From positions 1-64,000 of the forward strand of contig NZ_CP064652.1 in NCBI RefSeq assembly GCF_015711015.1: a stretch of DNA of 64,000 nt. Reading direction: 5' to 3'. The notes under the pieces were generated by a model. That model ran no database searches and had not been told where the DNA came from. It was given only the letters and a program-made list of their open reading frames with translations. The DNA comes from Methylomonas sp. LL1. Lineage in GTDB: Bacteria > Pseudomonadota > Gammaproteobacteria > Methylococcales > Methylomonadaceae. This document shows positions 43,843 through 53,070 of the stretch, in pieces. The translations under genes were made by a program, and so were the position numbers. How positions within the stretch are numbered: the first letter of the stretch is position 1; the number at the start of each line of letters is the position of its first letter.

Positions 43843-44667
43843 ATGGAATCACATACACAAGTCAATAAGAAAACCGCGCACGCCTATAACACCGCTGCCG
43901 ATTTATTCGATCATCCGGCCAACACGTTTTGGAGTCGTTTTGGCACCAGCACCGTTGACCGATTAGGGTTAATTAAGGGCGACAAGGTATTGGATGTTTG
44001 TTCCGGAACCGGCGCTTCAGCCTTACCGGCTGCGCGTAAGGTTGGCTCAGATGGCCGAGTGGTAGCCGTCGATTTGGCAGAAAAATTATTGGCAAGGGCG
44101 GCTGAAAAAGCCTCAGCCGAAGGTCTGCAGAATATACAGTTTCGGGTCGGCGATATGTTCGCGTTAGCTTATCCCGATGGTTATTTCGATGCCGTCATTT
44201 GCGTGTTTGGGATATTTTTCATGCCTGATATGGCCACCGCGGTCAGAGAATTGTGGCGCCAAGTCCGGCCTGGCGGGCGCCTGGCAATTACAACCTGGGG
44301 GCCTGAGTTATTCGAGCCAGCCAACACCTCGCTTTGGCAAGCCATTCGCCATCAACGCCCTGATCTGTATAAAGACTTCAACCCTTGGGATCGCATTTCC
44401 ACACCGGAAGGATTGTTGGAGATGCTGGCCTCGGCCGGTTTAACCGAAGTGGACATTTTTGCCGAAGACGCGACTCACGCTCTGTCTGAGCCTGAAGATT
44501 GGTGGATATTGGCGATGGGTAGCGGATATCGGGGCACCTTGGAGCAGTTGAATGGGGAAGAGTTACAGAAAGTGAAACAGGCCAATCTCCACCACTTGGC
44601 AAGTCAATCGGTTACCGAGATTTCAGCCAATGTGATTTATGCCATCGTCAATAAACCACTCGTTTAG
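43843..44667 (+). CDS. SAM-dependent class I methyltransferase
   Basis: A 274-residue UbiE/Ubie-like methyltransferase. Motif I is VLDVCSGTGASALPAARKVG, followed by GRVVAVDLAEKLLARA, the acidic strand with FRVGDMF, and the post-motif region YFDAVICVFGIFFMPDM and VRPGGRLAITTWGPE. The substrate is unknown. It starts behind TAGGAGGT. It lies between the cus operon and copA on the same strand as copA; heavy-metal islands sometimes carry such methyltransferases, but no functional link is shown here. Confidence 0.85.
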   Translation: MESHTQVNKKTAHAYNTAADLFDHPANTFWSRFGTSTVDRLGLIKGDKVLDVCSGTGASALPAARKVGSDGRVVAVDLAEKLLARAAEKASAEGLQNIQFRVGDMFALAYPDGYFDAVICVFGIFFMPDMATAVRELWRQVRPGGRLAITTWGPELFEPANTSLWQAIRHQRPDLYKDFNPWDRISTPEGLLEMLASAGLTEVDIFAEDATHALSEPEDWWILAMGSGYRGTLEQLNGEELQKVKQANLHHLASQSVTEISANVIYAIVNKPLV

Positions 44668-44735
44668 AGCCTTGCATCTTTCCCAGTATCGATTTTTTTC
44701 AATAAATGCCCGTAACTAAAAAACGCAAAAAACTA

Positions 44736-44766
44736 TTGACCTTCCCATCGTGGTAAGCCGAACACT
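44736..44766 (+). promoter_or_regulatory. CueR-type copA promoter
   Basis: TTGACC at 44736-44741 leads into the dyad ACCTTCCCATCGTGGTAAGC (44739-44758), with a weak -10 AACACT at 44761-44766 after a 19-bp spacer. A dyad in an overlong spacer is the hallmark of MerR-family copper promoters, and a MerR-type gene follows copA. Confidence 0.75.
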
Positions 44767-44800
44767 TTGATCACAGTCAATTACAACAGGAGACTTGATC

Positions 44801-47014
44801 ATGAAAACCCATAACTCCAGCCAGGCGGCAGATCGTTCGGTTCACTTGTCGATAGAGGGGATGACCTGCGCGTCCTGCGCCGGGCGTGTCGAGAAGGCGC
44901 TGAATAAGATTCCCGGCGTACAGCAAGCCAGCGTAAATTTAGCCACGGAAAGCGCCTTAGTCCAAACCGATACGGCAGTCGATGCCAGCGTGCTGATAAA
45001 CGCAGTTAGCGCTATCGGTTATCGCGCCTCGGCCAAACCGGAGCGACCGGTAAGCAAACCAAAGCCGCGAGATGGATTGGCCGTATTGGTGTCGGTGTTA
45101 TTGTCGCTACCGTTACTGGCACCGATGCTACTCGAGCCTTTCGGTACTCAAGTTTCACTGCCGGGCTGGTTGCAACTGGGTTTGGCGACACCGGTCCAGT
45201 TCGTACTAGGGGCGCGTTTTTACCGGGCGGGCTGGAAAGCGCTGAAAGCCGGTGCCGGCAATATGGATTTGCTGGTGGCTCTGGGTACGAGTGCGGCGTA
45301 TGGCTTGAGCGTTTACCAATTGACAAGCTCGACTGACGGTATGGCGCCACATCTGTATTTCGAGGCGTCAGCGGTGGTGATTAGCTTGGTGTTGACTGGC
45401 AAATGGCTGGAGGCGTGGGCTAAACGGCAAACCGTTTCGGCGATTACGGCTTTACAAGCGTTACAGCCGCAAGTCGCTCGTGTCAAACGCGGCAAGCGAG
45501 AGTTGGAAATTGCGATTGAAAGCGTCAGCGTCGGCGACTTGGTCGTCGTCCGCCCCGGCGAGCGTATCGCGGTCGACGGCACCATCGCCGACGGCAGTAG
45601 CCATATCGACGAATCGATGGTTACCGGCGAAAGTATGCCTATCGCCAAACAATCCGGCGATAAGGTGACCGGCGGCGCCATCAACGGCGAAGGCTTATTG
45701 CTGGTGCATACCGATGCGGTCGGCGCGGAGACTTCATTAGCAAAAATGATTCGCTTGATCGAGAACGCGCAATTGACCAAGGCGCCGATTCAACATTTGG
45801 TGGATAAGGTCAGCGCATGGTTCGTGCCGGTGGTACTAGCCATTGCCGTGATGACCTGGCTGGGTTGGTGGTTGCATGGTGCCGCCATGGAAACCGCTAT
45901 TATCAACGCCGTGTCGGTATTGGTGATTGCCTGTCCCTGTGCGTTGGGGTTGGCAACGCCCGCTGCGCTGATGGCCGGCACCGGCATTGCCGCCCGTCAC
46001 GGAATACTGATCAAAAACCCTGAAGTGCTGGAAATTGCCCATCGTATTACCACCGTTATTTTCGACAAGACCGGAACCTTGACGCAGGGAAAAGCTTACT
46101 TGGTCGAAGCCGTACCGTTGAGTATCGACCGCGAACACTTGTTGCGGCTGGCCGCTTCGCTGCAAACTGGTAGCGAGCATCCTTTGGCAAAGGCGGTGCT
46201 CAAAGCCGCAAATGAGTTACAGATTCAAACCTTGCCGGTAGATGCCGTCACGGCTTTGCCTGGACGAGGGCTATCCGGACGAGTGAATAACCAAGATTTG
46301 CGTTTGGGCAATAGCCGCTTGATGTCTGAATTGGGCATTGATCTAGGTGATCTGGCGGAACGTGCCCAGGCCTTGGAGCTTGCCGGCAATACGGTGTCCT
46401 GGCTGGCGATGGATGCGCCGCAAAAACGATTGCTAGGCATGATGGCCTTTGGTGACCGACTCAAAACGACTGCATATCCTGCCATCAAACAATTACAGGC
46501 ATTGAATATCCAAACCGTATTGTTGAGCGGTGATAATCGCGGCAGCGTCAACGCAGTCGGCCAGGCTTTAGGCATCAGCGACATAGTTGCCGAAGTATTG
46601 CCGGCGGATAAGGCCTATCAAGTGGAATTGTTGAAACAGCAGAACCACCATGTGGCAATGGTTGGCGACGGCATCAACGATGCGCCGGCACTGGCAGTCG
46701 CCGACGTTGGCATTGCCATGGCGACCGGCACCGATATCGCGATGCAGTCTGCCGGCATTACGCTGATGCACGGCGACCCGATACTGGTAGGTGCCGCGCT
46801 CGATATTGCACAGCGAACCTACCGCAAAATCCAGCAAAATTTGTTTTGGGCGTTTAGTTACAACCTCGCTGCCATCCCATTGGCGGCTCTGGGTTTACTC
46901 AACCCGCAACTGGCCGGAGCGGCGATGGCATTCAGTTCGCTGAGCGTGATTGGCAACGCCTTATTGCTGAGGACTTGGAAACCTGCCGGCTTCTTGCAGG
47001 TCGTCAGGCATTAA
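44801..47014 (+). CDS. copA: CopA-type copper P1B-ATPase
   Basis: Copper-exporting P-type ATPase of 737 residues in the inner membrane. It has one N-terminal heavy-metal domain with GMTCASC (Cys23 and Cys26), the intramembrane CPC at 378-380 in [15 protein letters not shown], the phosphorylation site DKTGTLTQ with Asp422, TGES in the actuator domain, and [20 protein letters not shown] in the hinge. The chosen ATG at 44801 follows CAGGAG; a TTG two codons upstream is not needed. It sits behind a MerR-type promoter and before cueR. Its C-terminus is typical ([12 protein letters not shown]). Confidence 0.95.
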   Translation: MKTHNSSQAADRSVHLSIEGMTCASCAGRVEKALNKIPGVQQASVNLATESALVQTDTAVDASVLINAVSAIGYRASAKPERPVSKPKPRDGLAVLVSVLLSLPLLAPMLLEPFGTQVSLPGWLQLGLATPVQFVLGARFYRAGWKALKAGAGNMDLLVALGTSAAYGLSVYQLTSSTDGMAPHLYFEASAVVISLVLTGKWLEAWAKRQTVSAITALQALQPQVARVKRGKRELEIAIESVSVGDLVVVRPGERIAVDGTIADGSSHIDESMVTGESMPIAKQSGDKVTGGAINGEGLLLVHTDAVGAETSLAKMIRLIENAQLTKAPIQHLVDKVSAWFVPVVLAIAVMTWLGWWLHGAAMETAIINAVSVLVIACPCALGLATPAALMAGTGIAARHGILIKNPEVLEIAHRITTVIFDKTGTLTQGKAYLVEAVPLSIDREHLLRLAASLQTGSEHPLAKAVLKAANELQIQTLPVDAVTALPGRGLSGRVNNQDLRLGNSRLMSELGIDLGDLAERAQALELAGNTVSWLAMDAPQKRLLGMMAFGDRLKTTAYPAIKQLQALNIQTVLLSGDNRGSVNAVGQALGISDIVAEVLPADKAYQVELLKQQNHHVAMVGDGINDAPALAVADVGIAMATGTDIAMQSAGITLMHGDPILVGAALDIAQRTYRKIQQNLFWAFSYNLAAIPLAALGLLNPQLAGAAMAFSSLSVIGNALLLRTWKPAGFLQVVRH

Positions 47015-47026
47015 CCAAACCTGCTT

Positions 47027-47050
47027 GCGGGCGGCGAACTTGCCGCCCGC
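47027..47050 (+). terminator. Hairpin between copA and cueR
   Basis: Stem GCGGGCGGC/GCCGCCCGC, nine pairs with a six-base loop, 13 bases after the copA stop and 34 before cueR. With no T tract it probably lowers, rather than stops, read-through into cueR. Confidence 0.55.
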
Positions 47051-47083
47051 AGCTTTCTGTCCATCCATGTTGGAGAGTGATCG

Positions 47084-47476
47084 ATGAATATCAGCCAAGC
47101 TTCGAAAATGACCGGCGTATCCGCCAAAATGATTCGTCACTACGAAAGTATCGGACTGATTAGAAAAAGCGTGCGCACCGTATCGGGCTACCGGACCTAC
47201 AACGACACCGATTTGCAGGTGTTGCGAATGATCAAACGAGCTCGGGGTCTGGGGTTTTCGCTGGACCAAATCCGCGATCTGGTTTCGCTATGGCAAGACC
47301 CGGCGAGGGCCAGCGCTGATGTCAAAGCGCTGGCCCAATCCCATGTCGACGATTTGAACCGACGCATTGCCGAATTGACTGAAATGCGCGACATTCTGGC
47401 TCGGTTGGCGCAAACCTGTAGCGGAGACAATAAACCGTATTGCCCGATTATAGATACATTGGTACTCGGCCAGTAG
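47084..47476 (+). CDS. cueR: CueR-type MerR copper regulator
   Basis: MerR-family activator of 130 residues. The winged HTH is in NISQASKMTGVSAKMIRHYE and GYRTYNDTDLQVLRMIKRA, followed by a dimer helix. The metal loop is QTCSGDNKPYCPI, two cysteines with seven residues between them, the CueR pattern for Cu(I), Ag(I) and Au(I). It would bind the dyad in the copA promoter at 44736. It has a good start behind TGGAGAG. Confidence 0.92.
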   Translation: MNISQASKMTGVSAKMIRHYESIGLIRKSVRTVSGYRTYNDTDLQVLRMIKRARGLGFSLDQIRDLVSLWQDPARASADVKALAQSHVDDLNRRIAELTEMRDILARLAQTCSGDNKPYCPIIDTLVLGQ

Positions 47477-47919
47477 CTGGTTTAAAGCTATTCAATCCCT
47501 CGGATTTGTTTCTGTCCGGTAATGCAATCGGGTAATTCACATTTACTAGGGTGAATAAAAAGACCTTCCAGATTAAGTATGGCAAAGCAGTTGATCGGCC
47601 GTTGTAAACTCTACAACTGCCATTACAGCGAAACTTCTAATTGTCTCTTATGGCCGATCGGTTTAGTTCGCCAATGGCTGCTTTGTAGACCTCCAGTTCG
47701 CAGATTCTTGACTTGGCCGACTGGCCGGTTTTGAGAAACGCGACAGGCAGGAAAGGGTCGGTTGCGACAATTTGCGAATTTTATAAGCCGACATTCGCTA
47801 CTGGTACAAAAATTTTGCGGTTCCGGTTTACACGCCTTCCAGACTGATTTGCTTGAAGGAACATGTTGAAACTGCGATCATCAACGCCTAGTTTTTACAT
47901 CCCACCTTTTGAGGAAACC
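47477..47919. other. Gene-free region before the HU gene
   Basis: About 440 bases without a credible gene. It has repeated GGCCGATCGG-like and TTGGCC words around 47595-47730 (GATCGGCCG at 47593 and CCGATCGG at 47653), but I see no clear element. A start for HU further upstream at 47863 would lack conserved residues. Confidence 0.5.
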
Positions 47920-48195
47920 ATGCATAAATCCGAACTCATTGACGCCATTGCCAGCCATGCGAATCTCAGTAAAGCCGATGCCGGGCGGGGCTTGGATGGC
48001 ATCCTCAGTGCCATTCAAAATACCTTGAAAAACGGGGATTCGGTATCGTTAGTGGGGTTTGGCACTTTCGAAGTCAAGGAACGTGCCGAGCGTCAAGGCC
48101 GCAATCCGCAAACCGGCGCTGAATTGACCATTGCTGCGGCAAAACTACCTGGCTTTAAAGCCGGAAAGGCTTTAAAAGACGCCGTTAACGGTTAA
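47920..48195 (+). CDS. HU-type DNA-binding protein
   Basis: A 91-residue HU/IHF-family nucleoid protein. It starts [20 protein letters not shown], has the core [20 protein letters not shown] and the DNA-minor-groove arm with NPQTG (Pro intercalation) and the terminal helix [18 protein letters not shown] binds bent or damaged DNA without sequence preference. The start at 47920 follows TGAGGAAA. It is next to an IHF-beta-like gene. Plasmid-borne copies may lessen the burden on host chromatin or shape the plasmid origin (inference). Confidence 0.93.
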   Translation: MHKSELIDAIASHANLSKADAGRGLDGILSAIQNTLKNGDSVSLVGFGTFEVKERAERQGRNPQTGAELTIAAAKLPGFKAGKALKDAVNG

Positions 48196-48283
48196 ATTCT
48201 CAGGGCGTTGAGTGGCTCGAAGTCCTCTTGAAACTGCGCTATGATTCGGCGATTAACTCACTGTCGAATATTCGACATTTCAG

Positions 48284-48595
48284 ATGATAAAATCGGAACT
48301 GATCGTGGCGCTGGCCGCCAAGCAAGCAACCCTGCTGCAAGAAGACGTAGAGCTCGCCGTCAACACTATCATTGAGGTTTTGACTACTGCTGTCGCCACT
48401 GGCGAACGCATTGAAATTCGTGGATTTGGTGGTTTTTCAACGATTCCCCGCCAAGCCCGTATCGGTAGGAATCCCAAGACGGGGGAGTCTGTCAGTGTGC
48501 CCAATCGACATGCCGTTCACTTTAAACCGGGCCTTGATTTGCGCAACCGGGTCAATGCTTCGAAACTGGCGTTCCCCACCATTAAAGACCTGTAA
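48284..48595 (+). CDS. ihfB: IHF beta-type DNA-bending protein
   Basis: A 103-residue protein of the IHF beta subunit branch: MIKSELIVALAAKQATLLQE, IEIRGFGGFSTIPRQARIGR, NPKTGESVSVPNRHAVHFKP and the end GLDLRNRVNAS. The sequence HAVHFKPG is characteristic of the beta subunit. No alpha partner is in the window, so it would pair with the host alpha or act as a homodimer. It lies 88 bases after the HU gene on the same strand. The tail FPTIKDL extends past the usual end by about ten residues. Confidence 0.9.
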   Translation: MIKSELIVALAAKQATLLQEDVELAVNTIIEVLTTAVATGERIEIRGFGGFSTIPRQARIGRNPKTGESVSVPNRHAVHFKPGLDLRNRVNASKLAFPTIKDL

Positions 48596-48630
48596 CCCTG
48601 TCCTGGGACCAGATTAACCCTCCCCGGTAC

Positions 48631-50001
48631 TTACGGCGCGATCCCTACTGACTGCCAAAGAAATTCATAGGAAACCGCAGGGCGGTGTTGCGCTTTGGCC
48701 TGTTGGGCTTCGCCATGTTCGTAGGTGTGCAGCAAGAATTTGACTTGTTCCAATCCTTCCGGGGTTCTGATGGCCTCGCGCGGCGTTTGATCGTTCAATA
48801 TCGGTATTGGCTTGTCAGCCCAGTCAGCGTAAAGCTGCCGAATTCTCTTCTCTATGAGTTCGGTTATGATCTCGGGTGGCAGGGGTATCGGTTCCGACCT
48901 TTCAGGCATGTCATGAGGCGGCATATTTGCCAGCATGCCTTTGGGGGCGGCCAGTTCCCGGCTGATAAAGGTCACCGTGGTGCCTGAAACCGCTTCGAAC
49001 CAAGGTCTGCCTTCGTCCGCATACTGTTGCGTATGATAGGACACTTTGATTCGATCCTGACGTTTGCCGGGATGAATACTGAGACTTCGCCGTGTCAGCC
49101 CATCTTCGCCTACAAAAATACGACTCCAACCCGCATCTCGATTGCCTTCGACATCCGCTGTACTGGTCAAGGCCTGGTCCAATCCGTCCCAGTCCAGAAC
49201 CCGGTAATGATCAGTCACGAACAGCAGCGATTCACCCGTGACACGATCAACCACTGGCGGCATTTCAAAAGCCCTGACAAATAACTGGAGCCAGTGAAAC
49301 GGAATGATGGCACTGGTGATTTCCTTGGCGAGAGCAGAATCCGGATCGACGCCCTCTAATTCGTCTTTGAGTTCTTTCAACAAATCCCAGCTTTGTTGGC
49401 GGGGGAAGGAGTAAACGGCGCCGGACAGTTCAAAATGCGCGTCAAACGGCACAATGCGTGCCGCGATCAGATCGTACCGGTTGGCTTGTTGTGAGCCCGA
49501 TTTTTCCTGGACGAGAACGGGCGGGCGTTCGGGTAGCATCACATCCTTTAATGTCAGGCATTTGCCGGGCACCATCGCCACAATTTCATAAAGCCTGAGG
49601 GGGATGGCCGTGAGACGCTCAAGCCATTGTCGCTGTTCAGCAGACAATAGCGGCCCCCCTTTTCCCAGTAACAAATCCGCAACACGAAAGTCCTGGTCTT
49701 TGAGGGTCAGCACGCCATCTGCCAGCAGCCATTCCATGGCATTGATCATAATGCCGGTATACGAGTCCTCGGGTAGCTCCTGAAGCCCGGCATATTCATC
49801 GTCGTCGAGTCCCCCAAAAAATCCTTCATCAATCTCGGCACGGGCCGGCTGCTCATACTTCGTGAAGAGCCACTGGATGGCTTTCGGGACGGCTTCAGCC
49901 CGATCATGCGCAATCTGGGCGTCTGCTGTCTTCAAGCAGCACTGCTTATATTTTTTACCGCTGCCACAAGGGCAGGGATCGTTTCGGCCTAGTTTTTTCA
50001 T
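48631..50001 (-). CDS. SEC-C motif protein, unknown function
   Basis: A 456-residue protein with an N-terminal SEC-C zinc motif, GRNDPCPCGSGKKYKQCC at residues 5-21. The body is not recognised; it has DDDEYAGLQELPEDSYTGIM, an acidic stretch, and a C-terminal ELIEKRIRQLYADWADKP. In SecA the motif binds zinc and SecB. In stand-alone proteins it is a general zinc tag and function is usually unknown. It is transcribed divergently from kfrA with about 225 bases between. I infer a plasmid cargo gene. Confidence 0.7.
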   Translation of the reverse strand: MKKLGRNDPCPCGSGKKYKQCCLKTADAQIAHDRAEAVPKAIQWLFTKYEQPARAEIDEGFFGGLDDDEYAGLQELPEDSYTGIMINAMEWLLADGVLTLKDQDFRVADLLLGKGGPLLSAEQRQWLERLTAIPLRLYEIVAMVPGKCLTLKDVMLPERPPVLVQEKSGSQQANRYDLIAARIVPFDAHFELSGAVYSFPRQQSWDLLKELKDELEGVDPDSALAKEITSAIIPFHWLQLFVRAFEMPPVVDRVTGESLLFVTDHYRVLDWDGLDQALTSTADVEGNRDAGWSRIFVGEDGLTRRSLSIHPGKRQDRIKVSYHTQQYADEGRPWFEAVSGTTVTFISRELAAPKGMLANMPPHDMPERSEPIPLPPEIITELIEKRIRQLYADWADKPIPILNDQTPREAIRTPEGLEQVKFLLHTYEHGEAQQAKAQHRPAVSYEFLWQSVGIAP

Positions 50002-50084
50002 GTCAGGGTGACTTTAAGCCAACCCCAGGATTATTGCATTGAAATTTTTGCAGCATAGCCCGGTAACCCGACACGACTTTCTTC

Positions 50085-50180
50085 CTTTCCAATTACTTTC
50101 TTTATAGTTGTTTTCTTTCGTTGTTTCTTGTTTAATTTATTACTTTCTTTATTTCTTTATTTCTTTATTTCTTAATTACT
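50085..50180. repeat. Polypyrimidine direct repeats before kfrA
   Basis: The block ATTACTTTCTTTAT appears twice (50090 and 50141) and TTTCTTTA words repeat at seven-base steps between 50149 and 50173. This lies 50-140 bases before kfrA, where autoregulated kfrA genes have their binding repeats. A promoter-like TTGATT at 50179 and TATACA at 50196 follow. Confidence 0.6.
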
Positions 50181-50226
50181 TGATTTGTGCTAGACTATAC
50201 ACACAGTCAAATTGATGGAGGCCGTC

Positions 50227-51165
50227 ATGAAAGAAGAGCTTGATTCCGCAGTGGGTCGTCCCGCCGATATAACCGATGAGCGCATTATTGAAGCCGGCGA
50301 GGCATTGGTGAGGGCCAATCGGAATGTAACGGGCTTTGCATTGCGCAAAATCACCGGCGGTGGCGATCCCAAAAGACTTAAAGAAGTTTGGGATAAGCAC
50401 AATGTCAGTCAGTCGGTGACCAATGCAGAGCCGGTAGCAGAGCTGCCCGTAGAGGTCGCTGAAACCTTGGCGGCCATGACCAAGGCCTTGGTGGACAAAA
50501 TCAACGCGCTGACCGTGGAGTTAAATGACAAAGCCGTCAAGACCCAAGAGCGCCGTGTGGCGGATGTCTTGCGGGCTGCGGGCGAACAGCAGGCCCAGGC
50601 AGAGCGCGAACTTGCCGACGCTTCGCAGGCTGTCGATGAGTTAGAGGCTATGCTGGCGGAAGAGCGGTCCAGGGTAGGGGAGTTGGAAAAACGTCTGGCC
50701 GAGGTGTTAGCGGCTGACCAAGCTAAAGCGGTTGAACTGGCTACCTTACGCGAACGGCTAGAGGCGGTCGAAAAAAACGCGAAGGTAGCGGGCGAGCAGC
50801 ATGTTGCCGAACAAGTACAATTCCGGCAAGCATTGGCGGATCAAAAGCGGGCGGCACAAGAATTGGCGGTAGAACGGGATAAAGTGAAAACGGAACTGAC
50901 TAAAGTACAGGCTAAGGCGGAAGCCGCCGAAGAGTCCCATAAGGAAGAGAGAAAAAGGGCTGCCACTGAGCTACAGCGAGTCGCCGATAAGCTGATAAAG
51001 CTTGAGGCGGAAAGAGATGGCGCCAAAGGGGAGGCGGGTAAAACCCGAGAAGAGCTTGCCAAGCTAACAGGCCAATTGGAAGCCATGAAAATCCAGGCCG
51101 CTCAGTTGATGCAGGCCATTGGAAACCAGCAACCGGAAAAAACCGAAAAACCGAAAAAGGTATAA
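50227..51165 (+). CDS. kfrA: KfrA coiled-coil DNA-binding protein
   Basis: A 312-residue protein of the KfrA family, plasmid stability factors and autoregulators. The N-terminal HTH domain (residues about 10-65) has GRPADITDERIIEAGEALVR and GFALRKITGGGDPKRLKEVW. The rest is an alanine/glutamate-rich coiled coil of about 220 residues, ending in a lysine/proline tail. KfrA forms filament-like multimers and aids partition in IncP plasmids together with KorA and KorB. The start at 50227 follows TGGAGG. It is about 40 kb from korB, unlike the IncP layout. Confidence 0.9.
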   Translation: MKEELDSAVGRPADITDERIIEAGEALVRANRNVTGFALRKITGGGDPKRLKEVWDKHNVSQSVTNAEPVAELPVEVAETLAAMTKALVDKINALTVELNDKAVKTQERRVADVLRAAGEQQAQAERELADASQAVDELEAMLAEERSRVGELEKRLAEVLAADQAKAVELATLRERLEAVEKNAKVAGEQHVAEQVQFRQALADQKRAAQELAVERDKVKTELTKVQAKAEAAEESHKEERKRAATELQRVADKLIKLEAERDGAKGEAGKTREELAKLTGQLEAMKIQAAQLMQAIGNQQPEKTEKPKKV

Positions 51166-51171
51166 GGCATT

Positions 51172-51426
51172 TTGTGGCTAAAAACGGAGGGCTCAGTGAT
51201 GATGAACGTGAATCAATTGCAACAGGCCAAAGAAGTGATGCATCGATGGATAAGCAGTTATCGTTGTCGGACTTTCATTGGCTTTAAAGGCTCGGTTGTT
51301 AAACCGTATGGCTTTCGCTCTTATTACTGGGCGCACACCTATACTGCCCGTGATTATTTGTTGGGCATAAAAGAGCCGCATGGTGCATGTCTGTCATTGT
51401 TGGACCTTAGAAGGTCAGGGCAATGA
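51172..51426 (+). CDS. Small protein after kfrA, unknown
   Basis: An 84-residue frame six bases after kfrA; the more likely start is ATG 51199 or 51202 (MMNVNQLQQAKEVMHRW), about 75 residues. It contains RTFIGFKGSVVKPYGFRS and YYWAHTYTARDYLLG. I do not recognise it. Its position suggests co-transcription with kfrA, but it has weak ribosome signals. It may be a real plasmid gene of unknown role. Confidence 0.5.
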   Translation: MWLKTEGSVMMNVNQLQQAKEVMHRWISSYRCRTFIGFKGSVVKPYGFRSYYWAHTYTARDYLLGIKEPHGACLSLLDLRRSGQ

Positions 51427-51950
51427 GTCTGGGATTGGCATGGTCGTGTCTGGGGGGGGCTTGATGTTTGAAGCCGGACTCTGAAAATGACACCCTATAT
51501 ATTAATGGTAACAAAAGTAGTGCAGTCATCTTCTGACATAAATGTCCAAAATCGACCGGTTTCGGACAGGGCTTAAAAAATATGTACTAAAGTTGTCACT
51601 TTTCAAAGCTGCAGTCAGCGGATGGTCAAAGTTGATGTCAGCAGATTAATCAACAATAAGTAATTCTGTCAGTTGCGACATGCCGGCTTATTTTTTAGTT
51701 ATTTTTGTTTTAAGGTCGAACCCTATGTTCGCACTCTCTCCCCGAAAGATTTCTAGCCAACCCACCTATATTAAAAGGTATCTTAAGTAATGAAGTTGGC
51801 TTCTGATATTCTTGCAGTCGTCTTCTGACAGCGGTAGTAGCCAAAATAGATAGCCAAGTAGGTGATGGCCAAATTACATTGCGGTTCTAATTATTGGCCA
51901 TATGATTTATACTGGGCTAAATTAAGTATACCCATTTTGGCCATCCAACC
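51427..51950. mobile_element. Tn402/Tn5053-type transposon remnants and res region
   Basis: CTGAAAATGACA at 51481-51492 is the reverse of the Tn402 terminal TGTCATTTTCAG. The 19-bp TniA-type repeat reads GTGCAGTCATCTTCTGACA at 51520-51538 and TTGCAGTCGTCTTCTGACA at 51812-51830; the second agrees with the known internal repeat over 16 bases. The AT-rich stretch 51840-51945 before the resolvase is the probable res site. No tniA, tniB or tniQ is present. The end at 51492 faces left, while the resolvase lies right, so the element is rearranged. Confidence 0.65.
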
Positions 51951-52568
51951 ATGAAAGTTGCTCGTATCTACCTTCGCGTCAGTACCGAAGAACAAGACCT
52001 TACCCGTCAAACCGAAATCGTCCACAGTGCTCGGGCAGAAGGGTATTACATCGCCGGCATCTACCGTGAAAAGGCTTCGGGTGCCCGTGCTGATCGGCCC
52101 GAGCTACTACGAATGATTGCAGACCTACAATCAGGCGAAGTCGTCGTAGCTGAGAAAATTGACCGCATCAGTCGGCTTCCCTTGGCCGAAGCCGAGCAAC
52201 TGGTTGGATCAATCCGGGCCAAGGGAGCAAGACTGGCTGTGCCGGGCCTAGTCGATTTATCCGATTTTGCGGCTGAGGCCGACGGTGTGGCCAAGATCGT
52301 TTTGGAGTCGGTGCAGGAATTATTACTTAAACTTGCCCTGCAAATGACACGTGATGACTATGAGACTCGCCGAGAGCGACAGCGCCAAGGTGTTCAGCTT
52401 GCCAAGATCGCCGGTAAGTATGCGGGTCGCATCCCTGATACCACGACACATCAGCGTATCGTTGCGCTGCGTGGAGCAGGACATACTATCAAACGGACCG
52501 CTGAGCTGGCTGGATGTAGCCAAAGCCAGGTCAAGCGCATATGGGCAGAGCATAAGGGCAGTCACTAA
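51951..52568 (+). CDS. tniR: TniR-type serine resolvase
   Basis: Serine recombinase of 205 residues with the catalytic Ser11 in YLRVSTEEQD, the conserved ADRPELLRMIADLQSGE and VVAEKIDRISRLPLAEAEQL, and a C-terminal HTH (IKRTAELAGCSQSQVKRIWA). It closely follows the TniR resolvases of Tn5053/Tn402 as I recall them. It would resolve cointegrates at the adjacent res region. The transposition genes that normally accompany it are missing, but it could still act as a plasmid multimer resolution system (inference). Confidence 0.9.
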   Translation: MKVARIYLRVSTEEQDLTRQTEIVHSARAEGYYIAGIYREKASGARADRPELLRMIADLQSGEVVVAEKIDRISRLPLAEAEQLVGSIRAKGARLAVPGLVDLSDFAAEADGVAKIVLESVQELLLKLALQMTRDDYETRRERQRQGVQLAKIAGKYAGRIPDTTTHQRIVALRGAGHTIKRTAELAGCSQSQVKRIWAEHKGSH

Positions 52569-52600
52569 ATTATAATCCTGTTCAAGTGGTCTGCTTTCAT

Positions 52601-52735
52601 GCCCCTGCAAGGCAAGGGTTGCTTTGCGGAAATTGGCGACTGGCAATGCAGAAGTATGACGAAGCGGCACTGGACTGCGCATTGACAAACCAGATATTGA
52701 TAGAGGTGATCTGCAATGAAAAAAGAATACCGTAG
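52601..52735 (+). pseudogene. C-terminal remnant of a RelE/HigB-like toxin
   Basis: The open frame ending TAG at 52735 reads RLAMQKYDEAALDCALTNQI, LIEVICNEKRIP. The pattern A-x-LD-x-AL-x-x-x-x-L-I-E-V is the usual end of small RelE/HigB-type toxins that are encoded before the antitoxin. No start or catalytic part precedes it, so it is a fragment. It overlaps the antitoxin start by 20 bases, as in intact toxin-antitoxin pairs. Confidence 0.45.
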
Positions 52736-52898
52736 CCGTTTGATGGTCTCCGTACATGAAACCGCCGAAGGCTTGCATGAGGCTGGCGTCATGGATAAGC
52801 GTACCATGCGCAAATTCGACGAACTGTGTCTAACGCCAATCAGAGGGTGTCAGATTGGAGCACACATCGACTTGGTGTCTGTACGAACGGAGAAATAG
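52716..52898 (+). pseudogene. Truncated HigA-like antitoxin
   Basis: Sixty codons. The first 45 residues (YRSRLMVSVHETAEGLHEAG, VMDKRTMRKFDELCLTPIR) match the start of HTH-type antitoxins whose DNA-binding domain should follow directly. Instead the frame changes to unrelated residues after about 52846, and the HTH is missing. It has a good ribosome site (GAGGTG). The break lies where a possible IS remnant begins. Confidence 0.6.
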
Positions 52899-53070
52899 CG
52901 TCAGAGTTAGCTGGGTTCGTGCATTTCTTGCCGATTCCGGCTCAACGTCTATTCGCACAACCGGACACCTCATCCCCTTGGCGGACGATTTTTTCCGAAT
53001 TCTGGGGCGCCCTGCATATTCCACCCCAATCCAGCCACCGATTCCGAGACGATTACGTCAGTAGTGAATG
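52850..53070. mobile_element. Possible IS21-family end remnant
   Basis: CCACCCCAATCCAGCCACCG at 53022-53041, flanked by ATTCC on each side, recalls the multiple terminal repeats of IS21-like elements. It follows immediately after the broken antitoxin. No transposase is present. The rest of 52899-53286 shows no gene. Confidence 0.3.
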
